From the NCBI GenBank assembly GCA_017454015.1, contig JAFTDW010000031.1:1-34124 (forward strand): a stretch of 34,124 bases of DNA. The letters run 5' to 3'. Source of the stretch: Bacteroidales bacterium. GTDB lineage: Bacteria; Bacteroidota; Bacteroidia; Bacteroidales; P3. Both the position numbers and the translations under genes were made by a program. Position 1 is the first letter of the stretch; each line of letters begins with the position of its first letter. This document shows positions 1 through 8,656 of this stretch, piece by piece. The notes beneath the pieces were generated by a model. It worked only from the letters and a program-made list of their open reading frames with translations, had not been told where the DNA came from and ran no database searches.

Positions 1-624
1 CGGGAAGGGGAAGATTTCATCTGTCTTTTCCCTATATTCGACACTACGGGGCTCGACATACACGGTTTCCGCTGGATAGGACAGTGCGACACTGTTCGGA
101 AACTAAGGCTCCTGTATATAGAAAACGGCAAAGCATATATCACGTGGCATTCCACTGCATACTCCTTGTGGTGGGAAGTGGCCTATGGCCCTGAAGGCTC
201 TGCCCCCGAGGACTGCGCACGCGACACCAGTCATTCATCGATTTTTTGCATGGAGCATCTGCGGCCGGGAGAAAGATACGTGGTCTACGTAAGGGAACGC
301 TGCCAAGACGACACCCGCGGTCCGTGGGGAGACTATATCACGCTGACAATGCCTGAAAGCAACGTGTCCATTCAGCCCGAACAGACAGATGTTGACCTCC
401 ACACCCACATAATGCCCAACCCAACAGACGGCATAACAACGGTAATATCGGGCTTCAAGATGTCCTCGATAGAGGTATACAACACCGCAGGCGCACTCGT
501 GGAAGCCGTCAAAGTGAACGCCAATACTGGAATGGTAGACCTATCCAAACTGCCCTCCGGCACCTACATACTCCGCATCAACACAAATCACGGCGACACA
601 GCAAAACGAGTGGTGAAACTCTGA
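1..624 (+). CDS. T9SS type A sorting-domain protein, 3' part only
   Basis: The frame is open from base 1, so the gene starts left of the window and only its last 207 codons are seen. About residues 55-120 of the visible part look like a fibronectin type III fold: a Trp-Glu-Val-x-Tyr-Gly strand, a Leu-Arg-Pro-Gly-x-x-Tyr turn and a Val-Arg-x-x-Cys strand, as found in Bacteroidota cell-surface proteins. The last ~75 residues form a type A T9SS sorting domain, with MPNPTDG, an IEVYNTAG strand, LPSGTYILRI and a final basic strand (KRVVKL). The protein is therefore expected to be exported by the Sec system and then by T9SS, and anchored or released at the surface. The stop is followed 90 bp later by another T9SS cargo gene on the same strand. 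The catalytic or binding part is outside the window, so no specific function can be given. Confidence 0.85.
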   Translation, partial: REGEDFICLFPIFDTTGLDIHGFRWIGQCDTVRKLRLLYIENGKAYITWHSTAYSLWWEVAYGPEGSAPEDCARDTSHSSIFCMEHLRPGERYVVYVRERCQDDTRGPWGDYITLTMPESNVSIQPEQTDVDLHTHIMPNPTDGITTVISGFKMSSIEVYNTAGALVEAVKVNANTGMVDLSKLPSGTYILRINTNHGDTAKRVVKL

Positions 625-714
625 ACAAACCATTGACAAAAGTCTATATATACAACAGAAATCATTCAACTGAATATTTGATTAACCGTTAACACATTAT
701 ATCATAATATAGCC

Positions 715-3700
715 ATGAAGAAGAGACTATCAGTAATAGCGCTGTTATTGGCAGTAGTACAGGTGCAGCTATGGGCACAGGGAGGCACCCAGACTACGAA
801 ACTCGACGCCACAACCAACGGGACAACCATCAATTTTTCTCCTTCGACAGGTTTCATACTCTCCGATGACGACGCCGGCGACTCCCGTGGACGCTATTCG
901 AGGAACAAGGACTACCGCATCACAGTGTGCGGCTCATGCCAAGCCCCCCTCCGCTTGGGTTTCACCTTCTCCCAGTTCGACGTTGCGCCGGGCGACACAC
1001 TCTTTATCTACGATGGCAACAGTATCAATGCCCCATGCCTTGCCGCTGCCAACAATAACAACTCCATTGAATTCCGCACCTTCTTCACCTCCAACCTCAA
1101 CTCCTCGGGATGTCTCACCCTCCGCTTCAAGACCAATGCAGACACCGCTATAGGCACCGGATTCCTGATGAGCACCGACTGCTCCTACCCCTGCGAACTC
1201 ATTACCCCAGTGATAGAAGAGACCTACTTCAAGCAACTCGACGGCGTGATAATAGAGACCCGCCAAATGAACGACTACAACGAGTACGACACCGCAATGG
1301 TTGTTGACCCTGACTTTGGCGACACCACCATGGACATACAAACCACCACATACCACGGTGCAGTGCTCTGCTTTGGCGAATGTCTGGTGCTCAAAGCCCA
1401 CGGCGACTACCACCACGACTACGGTGCCTACAACCCTACCGATGCCACAACCACTTTCCGTTGGGATTTCGGCAACGGCGACACTCTTGTTGGCATAGGC
1501 CCTGCGGCAATGACCGGCGTGGCCTGCTACCGGCAGGTGGACTGCTACGACATCACGCTGTCGCTGACGGACTCCGCAGGGTGCGAGTCGACCACATCGG
1601 CCTCCATCCGCGTGCGCCTGGCCCAGAACCCCATAAAAACCATTTACGACCTTGCCAATATATGCTCCAGTGACTCATTGCTCGTCAATGCCGACTACAA
1701 CAGCAACTCCACCATCACCCTCGCCCCTATCGCGGCTAACAATGTGGTGTCGAAGACCAACCCTGCAAAAACTTTCATCCCCGACGGTCCCAACTGCCCC
1801 ACGCAATGCTACCGCGCCCCTGTGAACTTCAATGAGTTTCCGCGTGGACGCGCAGTGCAAAGCAAGGAGGATATATGCTCCATCTGCATCAACTATGAAC
1901 ACGAGTTCATGGGCGACTACGAGCTTTCCATAATATGCCCCACACAGCGCAAGGCTGTGCTGAAATACAAAAACGCCCCCACGGGGATGCCTGCCGGCAC
2001 CGGGGCCGGCAGCGGTACTTTCAACGGCTATCCCTACGGCGGAAATAGCCACCACTCATACGACACATCGCCTATCTGCGACTCCCTCAGCAATATGTAT
2101 GGCGACGGATTGGACTATTGCTTCTCGCGCAACAGCTCGTACATACTAGTCACCGGTGTGGTTGCCAGCGACCCCGCAGCAACAGTGGTATCCAACAACT
2201 ACATGGGACACACAGGCTCCGCCCCGACATTTATAGACCAGGTGAGCTATACCTTTGGCACCATACCCGCGCCCTACCTGCAGGCTGGTCAGACTTGCGG
2301 TACACAGAGTTTCAGCACCAAGCATCCGAGCGACCACGCCAACAAGTTTGACTACTACCTGCCTGCCGACGACTTCTCGCAGCTCGTGGGCTGCCCGCTC
2401 AACGGACAGTGGGACGTGGAGATCTGCGACTCATGGGGCTCCGACAACGGCTGGGTGTTCAACTGGTCGCTGGACATCTGCGGCATCAGCTCCGGCGCAG
2501 GCTGCCACTACCAGGTGGCTCTCGACACCATCATCTGGACCCCTGACACCAGCTACGCAGACTTCGACCTCGGCCATTACCGCGGCGCCGTGGTGCGCAG
2601 CGTAGGACACGACAACCTCAACTACGTCTCGACCCCCGACACCGCAGGCACGTTCCCTATCAAAGTGCGACTGATTGACGAGTTTGGCTGTATCTGGGAC
2701 ACTGCCACCAAGATCACCTCTACCTGGACACCGGCCCCCGACCTTGGCCCCGACCGCGTTGTATGCGATGTGGAATATGCAGTGCTCGACGCCAAAGACC
2801 GCCACACCGCCAGCTGTAACTACAAATTCATGTGGGAGCCCACCGGCAGCAACAACGACACGATACACACCATGAGAAACGTCGGCTCCTCAACGCTCTA
2901 CACTGTTGCAGTATACAACGAGATGAACAACTTGCGGTGCGAGGCACGCGACTCTGTACGTGTACACGTCTACATGCAGCCTGTTCCCAACTTTGACCCC
3001 GGAGTGTTCCCCCTCGAAGGTTGCGAACCATTCACCATCAACATCACCAACACCTCGCAATATGCCACCAACTTCCGCTGGGAGTTTGGCGACGGTGCGG
3101 TCTCATACTCTGAAAACCCCTCTCACTCCTACTCCGCCGGCACCTACGACTTCCGCCTCTATGTCTCGACCCCAGAAGGCTGCAACGACTCGCTTGTATA
3201 CAAAGAACTCATAACAGTATACTCGAGCCCCAAGGCAGGCTTCTCGTGGAATCCTGTCAACCCCACTATCCTGCATCCGTCGGTGCAGTTTGCCAACCAC
3301 ACCGACCCGCAGTCACCCGAAAACATCTACCGCTGGGAGATACAGTACGACAAGGACAACCCCGAGTCATACCACACCCTGACGGATGTCAACCCCACTT
3401 TTGAGTGGTCGTCGCCCGACGGCACCGACTTCTCGTCGCGCTACAAGGCCCGCCTCATAGCACGCACCGAGCAGCTGGGTCCCAGCGGAAACCTCATAGT
3501 GTGCGCCGACACCGCCGAGAGCACCATACTGCTCATAAACGACTTCCTGCAGTTCCCGTCGGTGGTGACGCCCAACGGCGACGGCATCAACGACAAATTC
3601 ATTATCAACAACCTTATAGAGGGTCTTGGTTTCCCCTATAACTCCCTTGCCGTATACAACCGCTGGGGAGAGCGCGTGTTCTACAAAGAGAACATAGCAA

Positions 3701-3825
3701 GCGAGGAGGATTTCTGGGATCCCGGCAAAGACAACACCCCCGCGGGCACCTACTTCTACCGCTTTAGCGGCAAGGGCTACCTTGGCAATGTCCAGCGCAC
3801 AGGCACCGTCGAGGTGCTGCGATAG
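715..3825 (+). CDS. Large secreted protein: CUB-like, PKD and P-domain-like modules, gliding-motility C-terminal domain
   Basis: 1036 residues. The start ATG is followed by a clear signal peptide (MKKRLSVIALLLAVVQVQLWAQ). Residues ~65-155 resemble a CUB fold (phrase DTLFIYDGNS). Residues ~225-300 form a PKD domain (FRWDFGNGD ... DITLSLTDSAGC). Residues ~360-590 resemble the proprotein-convertase P domain (CINYEHEFMGDYELSIICP ... GQWDVEICDSWGSDNGWVFNW). A second PKD domain is at ~758-838 (FRWEFGDGAVSYSENPSHSY). The end (~943-1036) is the gliding-motility-associated domain (SVVTPNGDGINDKF, VYNRWGERVF, GTYFYRFSG), which acts as a type B T9SS sorting signal in related proteins. It is probably an adhesin-like or matrix surface protein; no protease catalytic domain is visible, so the P domain is likely structural. 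It follows another T9SS cargo gene on the same strand and ends at a bidirectional terminator shared with typA. Confidence 0.9.
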   Translation: MKKRLSVIALLLAVVQVQLWAQGGTQTTKLDATTNGTTINFSPSTGFILSDDDAGDSRGRYSRNKDYRITVCGSCQAPLRLGFTFSQFDVAPGDTLFIYDGNSINAPCLAAANNNNSIEFRTFFTSNLNSSGCLTLRFKTNADTAIGTGFLMSTDCSYPCELITPVIEETYFKQLDGVIIETRQMNDYNEYDTAMVVDPDFGDTTMDIQTTTYHGAVLCFGECLVLKAHGDYHHDYGAYNPTDATTTFRWDFGNGDTLVGIGPAAMTGVACYRQVDCYDITLSLTDSAGCESTTSASIRVRLAQNPIKTIYDLANICSSDSLLVNADYNSNSTITLAPIAANNVVSKTNPAKTFIPDGPNCPTQCYRAPVNFNEFPRGRAVQSKEDICSICINYEHEFMGDYELSIICPTQRKAVLKYKNAPTGMPAGTGAGSGTFNGYPYGGNSHHSYDTSPICDSLSNMYGDGLDYCFSRNSSYILVTGVVASDPAATVVSNNYMGHTGSAPTFIDQVSYTFGTIPAPYLQAGQTCGTQSFSTKHPSDHANKFDYYLPADDFSQLVGCPLNGQWDVEICDSWGSDNGWVFNWSLDICGISSGAGCHYQVALDTIIWTPDTSYADFDLGHYRGAVVRSVGHDNLNYVSTPDTAGTFPIKVRLIDEFGCIWDTATKITSTWTPAPDLGPDRVVCDVEYAVLDAKDRHTASCNYKFMWEPTGSNNDTIHTMRNVGSSTLYTVAVYNEMNNLRCEARDSVRVHVYMQPVPNFDPGVFPLEGCEPFTINITNTSQYATNFRWEFGDGAVSYSENPSHSYSAGTYDFRLYVSTPEGCNDSLVYKELITVYSSPKAGFSWNPVNPTILHPSVQFANHTDPQSPENIYRWEIQYDKDNPESYHTLTDVNPTFEWSSPDGTDFSSRYKARLIARTEQLGPSGNLIVCADTAESTILLINDFLQFPSVVTPNGDGINDKFIINNLIEGLGFPYNSLAVYNRWGERVFYKENIASEEDFWDPGKDNTPAGTYFYRFSGKGYLGNVQRTGTVEVLR

Positions 3826-3845
3826 CCTGCGCGGTGCATAGAGCA

Positions 3846-3887
3846 AAAAGAAGAGAGAGAGGAACGAAAACGTTCCTCTCTCTTCTT
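3846..3887. terminator. Bidirectional intrinsic terminator between convergent genes
   Basis: The 62-bp gap between two convergent stop codons contains a long purine/pyrimidine inverted repeat. The arm agagagaggaacg and its complement flank an AAAA loop at 3867-3870; the stem then continues through a 2-base bulge into AAGAA/TTCTT. T-rich stretches follow on both strands, so it can end the large T9SS gene on + and typA on -. Confidence 0.85.
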
Positions 3888-5720
3888 TTATTCCTGCGAC
3901 TGGGCAGCGATGCGGGCTCGCTTTCGCTCCGTCTCGTCGAGTATTATCTTGCGTATACGCAGCGACGAGGGGGTGATTTCCAGATACTCGTCGTCGCGTA
4001 TGTATTCCATAGCCTCTTCGAGGCTGAACTTGATAGGCGGCGTGCATGTAGACTTTTCGTCGGCGCTCTTGGTGCGCATATTGGTGAGGTTCTTTGCCGT
4101 GACGACATTAATCACAATGTCGTTGCCCGGCCTCAGGCTCTCCCCTATCACCTGTCCGGCGTAGACCTGCTCGCCCGGGTCGATAAAGAAGGGGCCTCGG
4201 TCTTGCAGCTTGCTGATGCTGTAAGCCGTGGCGGTGCCTGTCTCCTTGGCAATCAAGGCGCCCATCTTATGGTCGTTCATCTCGCCCTTCCAGGGCTCAA
4301 AACGCACAAAACGGTGGGCTATGATGGCTTCGCCATTGGTGGCTGTGAGCAGAGTGTTGCGCAAGCCGATGATGCCGCGCGAAGGTATGTCGAAGTCGAG
4401 TTGCGTGCGGTCGCCCTTGGTGTCGACATTGTTGAGGTCGCCTTTTCTACGGGTGGCAATATCGATAACCTTGGAGCTGAACTCCTCGGGTACAAGCACC
4501 GTGAGCTGTTCGATAGGCTCGCAGTTGACACCGTCAATCTGTTTGATGATAACCTTGGGCTGTCCCACCTGGAGCTCGTAGCCCTCGCGCCGCATGGTCT
4601 CTATAAGTATAGAGAGATGGAGAATGCCACGGCCGTAGACTATCAGGGAGTCTGGGGAATCGGTCTCCTCCACTCGCATGGCGAGATTCTTCTCAAGTTC
4701 TTTGTACAGGCGCTCGCGGATGTGCCGCGACGTTACATACTTGCCCTCCTTGCCGAAGAAAGGCGAGTTGTTGATGGTAAAGAGCATACTCATTGTAGGC
4801 TCGTCGACCTTGATAGGGGCGAGAGGTTCGGGGTTGTCGGCATCGCAGATAGTGTCGCCTATCTCGAAGGAGACATTGCGGTCGAGGTCGAGCAGCACGG
4901 CGCATATATCGCCGGCCTCTATGACATTCTTGGTACGCTCTTTGCCGAGACCTTCGAAGGTGTAGAGTTCCTTGACTTTGCTTACCATGTGCGAGCCGTC
5001 GCGCTTGGCCAGTACTATGGGCTGCCCTGCCTGCAGCGAGCCGCGGCTGAGGCGACCCACGGCGATGCGGCCCAGATAGGAGCTGTAGTCGAGCGAGGAG
5101 ATCATCATCTGCGTGTTGCCCTCGGCGACGCGCGGGGCGGGGATATGCTGGACGATAAGGTCCATAAGGTAGGCAATGTCGTCGGCAGGCTTGTTCCAGT
5201 CGTCGGACATCCAGCCCTGCTTGGCGCTGCCAAAGGCCGTGGGGAAGTCCAGCTGGTCGTTGTCGGCTCCGAGGTTGAACATAAGGTCGAAAACAGCCTC
5301 CTGCGTCAGGTCGGGGTTGCAGTTGGGCTTGTCGACTTTGTTGACAACCACAATAGGCTTGAGTTTAAGCTCAATGGCTTTTTGCAGCACGAAACGGGTC
5401 TGCGGCATGGGTCCCTCAAAAGCATCGACAACGAGCAGCACACCGTCGGCCATATTGAGCACACGCTCCACCTCGCCACCGAAGTCGCTGTGCCCCGGAG
5501 TGTCGATGATGTTGATTTTGCACCCCTTGTAACGGACGCTTACGTTCTTGGAGAGTATGGTGATGCCGCGCTCGCGCTCAAGGTCGTTGTTGTCGAGAAT
5601 GAGGTCGCCGGTGTTCTGGTTGTCGCGGAACAGGCGAGCCTGATGAAGCATACGGTCGACAAGGGTGGTCTTGCCGTGGTCGACATGCGCTATAATGGCT
5701 ATATTGCGAATTTCCTGCAT
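3888..5720 (-). CDS. typA: TypA/BipA ribosome-associated GTPase
   Basis: 610 residues, the usual TypA/BipA length. It is a translational GTPase related to EF-G and LepA that binds ribosomes and supports ribosome assembly and stress or cold adaptation. The G motifs are intact: AHVDHGKTT (residues 11-19), DTPGHSDFGGEVERV (about 75-90) and NKVDKP (about 129). EF-G-like domains follow, then the TypA-specific C-terminal domain ending IRIRKIILDETERKRARIAAQ. The ATG at 5720 (MQEIRNIAIIAHVDHG) is chosen because the family starts there; the open frame extends 57 codons further upstream but that stretch is an out-of-frame reading of the preceding gene. It begins 4 bp after that gene's stop with no Shine-Dalgarno, so coupling by proximity is likely. 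The leftward transcript ends at the bidirectional terminator just beyond its stop. Confidence 0.97.
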   Translation of the reverse strand: MQEIRNIAIIAHVDHGKTTLVDRMLHQARLFRDNQNTGDLILDNNDLERERGITILSKNVSVRYKGCKINIIDTPGHSDFGGEVERVLNMADGVLLVVDAFEGPMPQTRFVLQKAIELKLKPIVVVNKVDKPNCNPDLTQEAVFDLMFNLGADNDQLDFPTAFGSAKQGWMSDDWNKPADDIAYLMDLIVQHIPAPRVAEGNTQMMISSLDYSSYLGRIAVGRLSRGSLQAGQPIVLAKRDGSHMVSKVKELYTFEGLGKERTKNVIEAGDICAVLLDLDRNVSFEIGDTICDADNPEPLAPIKVDEPTMSMLFTINNSPFFGKEGKYVTSRHIRERLYKELEKNLAMRVEETDSPDSLIVYGRGILHLSILIETMRREGYELQVGQPKVIIKQIDGVNCEPIEQLTVLVPEEFSSKVIDIATRRKGDLNNVDTKGDRTQLDFDIPSRGIIGLRNTLLTATNGEAIIAHRFVRFEPWKGEMNDHKMGALIAKETGTATAYSISKLQDRGPFFIDPGEQVYAGQVIGESLRPGNDIVINVVTAKNLTNMRTKSADEKSTCTPPIKFSLEEAMEYIRDDEYLEITPSSLRIRKIILDETERKRARIAAQSQE

Positions 5721-5724
5721 GGTG

Positions 5725-6183
5725 TCATTTTTTTTCTTTGATAGTGAAAGAGCGGTAGCGAGAGGTGGTGCTTGGCGACTCCTCGACGAGCAGCACCTTG
5801 TCGCCGAAATAGAGGGTCTTGACGTTTGCGTCGGGGTTGTCGGTCTTGTACGACTGGAACAGGCGGTTGAAGTCGTCGAGGAACGCCGCACTGCGGATAT
5901 CGACCACTATCTCGTAGCACTCGTCGGTTGTCGGGTCGGTCTTGAAAGTGCAGCGATAGTCGGCGGTGTTGATAATCATTACCCCTTCCACACGGTTGGC
6001 CGCAGGCATGTAGGTAATGTCGAAAGCCTGGCTCTCGGCACGCTCGTTGCCCACAAAGGCACCGAGCGACTGCACGGTCTGGTGGGCGTCGCGGCCTATC
6101 TGCTCCACTATGTATGAAGCCTGAGCAAACACCCAGATACTGCATTGCATTGCAATCACTATGGCTATAAACCTTTTAATCAT
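5725..6183 (-). CDS. Small secreted protein of unknown function upstream of typA
   Basis: 152 residues. The first ~20 residues (MIKRFIAIVIAMQCSIWVFA) form a signal peptide with a probable cleavage after FA-QA. The rest is soluble, with no membrane segment, no lipobox and no T9SS tail, so a periplasmic location is likely. A mixed alpha/beta pattern is suggested by alternating segments such as VEGVMIINTADYRCTF and YEIVVDIRSAAFLDDFNRLF. I do not recognise the family. It lies 69 bp after the nucleoside phosphorylase gene and 4 bp before typA on the same strand, so it is probably co-transcribed with typA, although typA itself acts in the cytoplasm and no shared role is evident. Confidence 0.8.
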   Translation of the reverse strand: MIKRFIAIVIAMQCSIWVFAQASYIVEQIGRDAHQTVQSLGAFVGNERAESQAFDITYMPAANRVEGVMIINTADYRCTFKTDPTTDECYEIVVDIRSAAFLDDFNRLFQSYKTDNPDANVKTLYFGDKVLLVEESPSTTSRYRSFTIKEKK

Positions 6184-6213
6184 AGTACTGATTTATTCAT
6201 TAATGGAACCGCC

Positions 6214-6236
6214 GACTGGCGTTGACGCTAACAGTC
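6214..6236 (-). terminator. Possible hairpin terminator after the phosphorylase gene
   Basis: In the 69-bp gap the arms GACTG and CAGTC enclose GCG/CGC around a TTGA loop, with a 3-base bulge. There is no strong T-run in the direction of transcription, so it may be a weak terminator or a processing site. Confidence 0.35.
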
Positions 6237-6252
6237 AGACAGTTGTTTTGTA

Positions 6253-7137
6253 TCATGGTTTGAAGGAAAATCTCTTCACGGTGAAGTCTATCAGTTCCTG
6301 CATCTGCGCATGGTAGTCGTTGATGAACTTGCCTGTGGTGCGGTTGGCAATGACAAGGCAGAGGGTGAGAGCCCTGTGCCCCAGCTGGCGAGCAAAGGCG
6401 TAGATTGCCGAGGTTTCCATCTCAAGGTTGGTGACGGGTATGTTGAGCCATTCAAACGAGGCGGCACGCTCAATGAAGTCGGGGATAGCCGGCGCCAGCC
6501 TGATATGGCGGCCCTGCGGGCCGTAGAAGCCCGGGGCTGTCACCGTTATGCCGCGATAGGCCTGCTGGGCGAATATGTCGAACAAATCCTCGTCGCAGCG
6601 GACGCAGTAGGGCTTGGCCCAGGTCTTGGGCATGCCTATATGGCCGGCAAAACTTTCGGCGATACCCGTTTCAAAGAGATATTCGTTACATTGGTAATAG
6701 TTCATCAGGCCGTCGAGCCCTATGGCGTAATGAGAGGCTACCACAGCCCCTGCGTCGGCTTTGGGGTTGAGCGAGCCACAGGTGCCGAGGCGGATGATGT
6801 TGAGCCTGCGATGCACCGCGTTCTTCTCAGTAACGCCTGGCGAGGTCACGATGTTGGCGGCAGCGTCGAGCTCGGTCATCACTATGTCGATATTGTCGCA
6901 CCCCATGCCCGTGCTCAACACCGTGATGGGCACACCTCCCGCCACGCCGGTAATAAGATTTATCTCGCGGTTGTTCGACTCATAGCTTATTTCTTCAAAC
7001 AGGGGCCTGAACATGGCGACCCTCGACGGGTCGCCGACCAATATCACATTGTCGGCAAGCTCGTCGCCCGCCACATGAATGTGATAGGGACGCCCGTCGG
7101 GCGACAGGGCAAGCTCGCTTGGCTGGTAACTGCTCAT
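6253..7137 (-). CDS. Nucleoside phosphorylase, uridine phosphorylase-like
   Basis: 294 residues from the ATG at 7137 (MSSYQPSELALSP). Members of this PNP/UDP family split nucleosides with phosphate into base plus ribose-1-phosphate in the cytoplasm (pyrimidine or purine salvage). Visible signatures are ILVGDPSRVAMF near residue 30, STGMGCDNIDIVMTEL (phosphate/ribose binding), IIRLGTCGSLNP, and LEMETSAIYAFA near the C-terminus, which holds the ribose-binding Met-Glu. The Met-Glu-Thr segment and overall spacing favour the uridine phosphorylase branch seen in Bacteroidota; the exact base specificity is inferred. An upstream in-frame ATG at 7179 exists, but the extra residues would be encoded by a 12-bp-stem hairpin and do not match the family, so the shorter start is preferred. 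Confidence 0.88.
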   Translation of the reverse strand: MSSYQPSELALSPDGRPYHIHVAGDELADNVILVGDPSRVAMFRPLFEEISYESNNREINLITGVAGGVPITVLSTGMGCDNIDIVMTELDAAANIVTSPGVTEKNAVHRRLNIIRLGTCGSLNPKADAGAVVASHYAIGLDGLMNYYQCNEYLFETGIAESFAGHIGMPKTWAKPYCVRCDEDLFDIFAQQAYRGITVTAPGFYGPQGRHIRLAPAIPDFIERAASFEWLNIPVTNLEMETSAIYAFARQLGHRALTLCLVIANRTTGKFINDYHAQMQELIDFTVKRFSFKP

Positions 7138-7152
7138 GATGTTTTGAAATTG

Positions 7153-7181
7153 AAATGCGGCGGGTATTTCCCGCCGCATTT
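7153..7181 (-). terminator. Perfect 12-bp hairpin between the repeat-tail protein gene and the phosphorylase gene
   Basis: AAATGCGGCGGG and its exact complement flank a 5-base loop (7165-7169). It ends 15 bp before the phosphorylase start. On the minus strand it is followed by ATTTCAATTT, a weak T-rich tail, so it may terminate the upstream gene; being so close to the next start it could also act as a 5' leader structure. No matching TAnnTTTG box was found downstream of it. Confidence 0.55.
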
Positions 7182-7295
7182 TATCGTGTTATAGAATTTT
7201 CGTTTCTCGCAGGGTTGCTGTTTTCTATTTTGGCCACTCTTTGGACGGCTCTATAGTTATTGGTCTCACGTGAACCACCGTTCTTACCCAATTAC

Positions 7296-8597
7296 TTATC
7301 GGCGACCTTGGCGGGCGTTGGTCGTGGTGGTGGTTGTTGTGGAGCTGCCACGCGACGAGCTGCTGCCGCTGTTCACTGTCGAACGCGTATTGCTCGTGGA
7401 TGTGCTTGTCGTGCTGCTGCCACGCGACGAGCTGCTGCCGCTGTTGACGGTGCTGCGGCTTGAACTGCTCGACGAAGAGGTGCTGACAGCACGCGAGGTT
7501 GTGGTGCTTGGAGTGTTGACCGTTGATGTGCTACGCGAAGTGCTGCTTGACGTTGTTGTGGCAGAGGTGCTGCGAGTGGCTGTAGTCGGGGCAGTGGTGG
7601 TCTTGGCAGTGGCGGTGCCACGGCTACTGGTGCCTGTGTTCACCGTGCCGCCGGTGGTGTTGCTCCCTCGGCTGCTGGTGCCTGTGTTCACCGTGCCGCC
7701 GGTGGTGTTGCTCCCTCGGCTGCTAGTGCCTGTATTCACCGTGCCGCCGGTGGTGTTGCTCCCTCGGCTGCTAGTGCCTGTGTTCACCGTGCCGCCGGTG
7801 GTGTTGCTCCCTCGGCTGCTGGTGCCTGATTTGATGTTGCCGTTGCCATTGCCACGGTTGTTGCCGCCGTTGTTGGTGTTGACACCTCCCCTACCGTTGT
7901 TACGGTCTGCGTCGTTGTTGCCAGTGGCTATACGCCCCGTGGGACGTGTGTCGCCGCTGCCGCTGCCAATATACTCGTGGCCGGAGAAGCCATTGTACTT
8001 ACCCGTATAACTCGGACGGTCGATACCCGGGGTGTAGGGGCGGTCGGGGGGCGGCGGGACATGGCCCGGCTGACGCATATAATAGGGATGGAGGACCACA
8101 TGCGGATGCCCAGGTGCGGGGTATGCCGGCGGGACCCAACCATATTGGTGTATCTCATAGTGATATGTACGCGAATAGCCCGGCGCATGAACCACGCGGA
8201 CAAAGGTGTTGTAGCGCGGCATGGTCCATGCAAACGACGGCGCTGTGCGCGAGTTGCGGAAACGCAGGTAGTCGGCGGCGCTGTACATGTTGCGACCATC
8301 ATGAAGCCATACGCAAGAGAGGTCTATGGGCATATAGATCTCATCGCCGGTATAGGCGTCGTAGCCGAAAATCCAAAGCTCGTAATACTTGGAGTTGATA
8401 GCTTCGTACCACACATCGGAGAGGATAACGTAGGTGGCAAGCTCATTCTGATAGCCGCAATAAATCATCAGTTCGGGTTGCACAGAGAGTGCAGCGACCA
8501 CACGATGAGCCTGCGGCAGGGTGAAAAAGCGGATATTATTAGCCGCCACGGACAGTGCTAACGCACAAAATGCCACGAAGATAGCAATTCTTTTCAT
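7296..8597 (-). CDS. Secreted protein with Ser/Thr/Gly/Asn-rich tandem-repeat tail
   Basis: 433 residues. An N-terminal signal peptide (MKRIAIFVAFCALALSVAA) precedes a folded region of about 140 residues rich in Tyr and Trp (for example YYELWIFGYDAYTGDEIY, then CVWLHDGRNMYSAADYLRF). A Pro/Tyr/His-rich linker follows (about 160-200). From about residue 225 the chain is almost entirely Gly, Ser, Thr, Asn and Arg. It contains four complete copies and a partial fifth of the 16-residue unit GTSSRGSNTTGGTVNT, then poly-Ser/Thr blocks including two copies of a RSTVNSGSSSSRGSS unit, and ends NARQGRR. There is no lipobox or T9SS domain. The tail looks disordered and could be an O-glycosylation target or a cell-wall spacer; that is inference. 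I do not recognise the folded domain. A good consensus promoter lies just upstream, so it is probably transcribed alone. Confidence 0.8.
   Translation of the reverse strand: MKRIAIFVAFCALALSVAANNIRFFTLPQAHRVVAALSVQPELMIYCGYQNELATYVILSDVWYEAINSKYYELWIFGYDAYTGDEIYMPIDLSCVWLHDGRNMYSAADYLRFRNSRTAPSFAWTMPRYNTFVRVVHAPGYSRTYHYEIHQYGWVPPAYPAPGHPHVVLHPYYMRQPGHVPPPPDRPYTPGIDRPSYTGKYNGFSGHEYIGSGSGDTRPTGRIATGNNDADRNNGRGGVNTNNGGNNRGNGNGNIKSGTSSRGSNTTGGTVNTGTSSRGSNTTGGTVNTGTSSRGSNTTGGTVNTGTSSRGSNTTGGTVNTGTSSRGTATAKTTTAPTTATRSTSATTTSSSTSRSTSTVNTPSTTTSRAVSTSSSSSSSRSTVNSGSSSSRGSSTTSTSTSNTRSTVNSGSSSSRGSSTTTTTTTNARQGRR
7348..7445. repeat. Two copies of a 26-bp repeat, 72 bp apart, in the coding sequence
   Basis: An identical 26-bp stretch starts at 7348 and again at 7420. 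It encodes the duplicated NSGSSSSRG segments near the C-terminus of the repeat-tail protein, indicating a 72-bp duplication separate from the 48-bp array. Confidence 0.8.
7621..7829. repeat. 48-bp tandem repeat, four complete units plus a partial unit
   Basis: Units begin at 7621, 7669, 7717, 7765 and 7813 (partial). They differ at only a few third-position bases, such as CTACTGGTG/CTGCTGGTG/CTGCTAGTG and TGTGTTC/TGTATTC, all silent in the protein. The 48-bp period keeps the reading frame, so copy-number changes would lengthen or shorten the protein by 16 residues without breaking it. Confidence 0.95.
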
Positions 8598-8625
8598 TAT
8601 TATATGTAATTAATAATTTGTAATG

Positions 8626-8656
8626 CAAAAATACGAAAAAAAAAGCAAACGGCAAA
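8626..8656 (-). promoter_or_regulatory. Bacteroidota-type promoter for the repeat-tail protein gene
   Basis: On the minus strand TTTG (8653-8656) is followed after exactly 19 bp by TATTTTTG (8626-8633), a full match to TTTG-N19-TAnnTTTG. Transcription should start about 20-25 bases before the ATG at 8597. Confidence 0.75.

Noticed and set aside
682-692. TTAACCGTTAA palindrome also found inverted at 29305-29315
   Set aside because: Eleven AT-rich bases seen only twice, before unrelated genes; too weak to call an operator.
3834-5741. 635-codon open frame on the + strand
   Set aside because: It lies antisense to the full length of typA, whose motifs are unmistakable; its translation has no recognisable domain and reflects GC-rich codon bias.
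6310-7194. 294-codon + strand frame
   Set aside because: Antisense to the nucleoside phosphorylase gene, which has clear family motifs.
7621-7829. CRISPR-like array
   Set aside because: The 48-bp units are directly adjacent with no spacers, keep frame, and lie within a coding sequence.
7270-8010. Val/Leu/Pro-rich + strand frame with repeats
   Set aside because: It is the reverse reading of the tandem-repeat tail; the minus-strand gene has a signal peptide, a folded domain and a consensus promoter.
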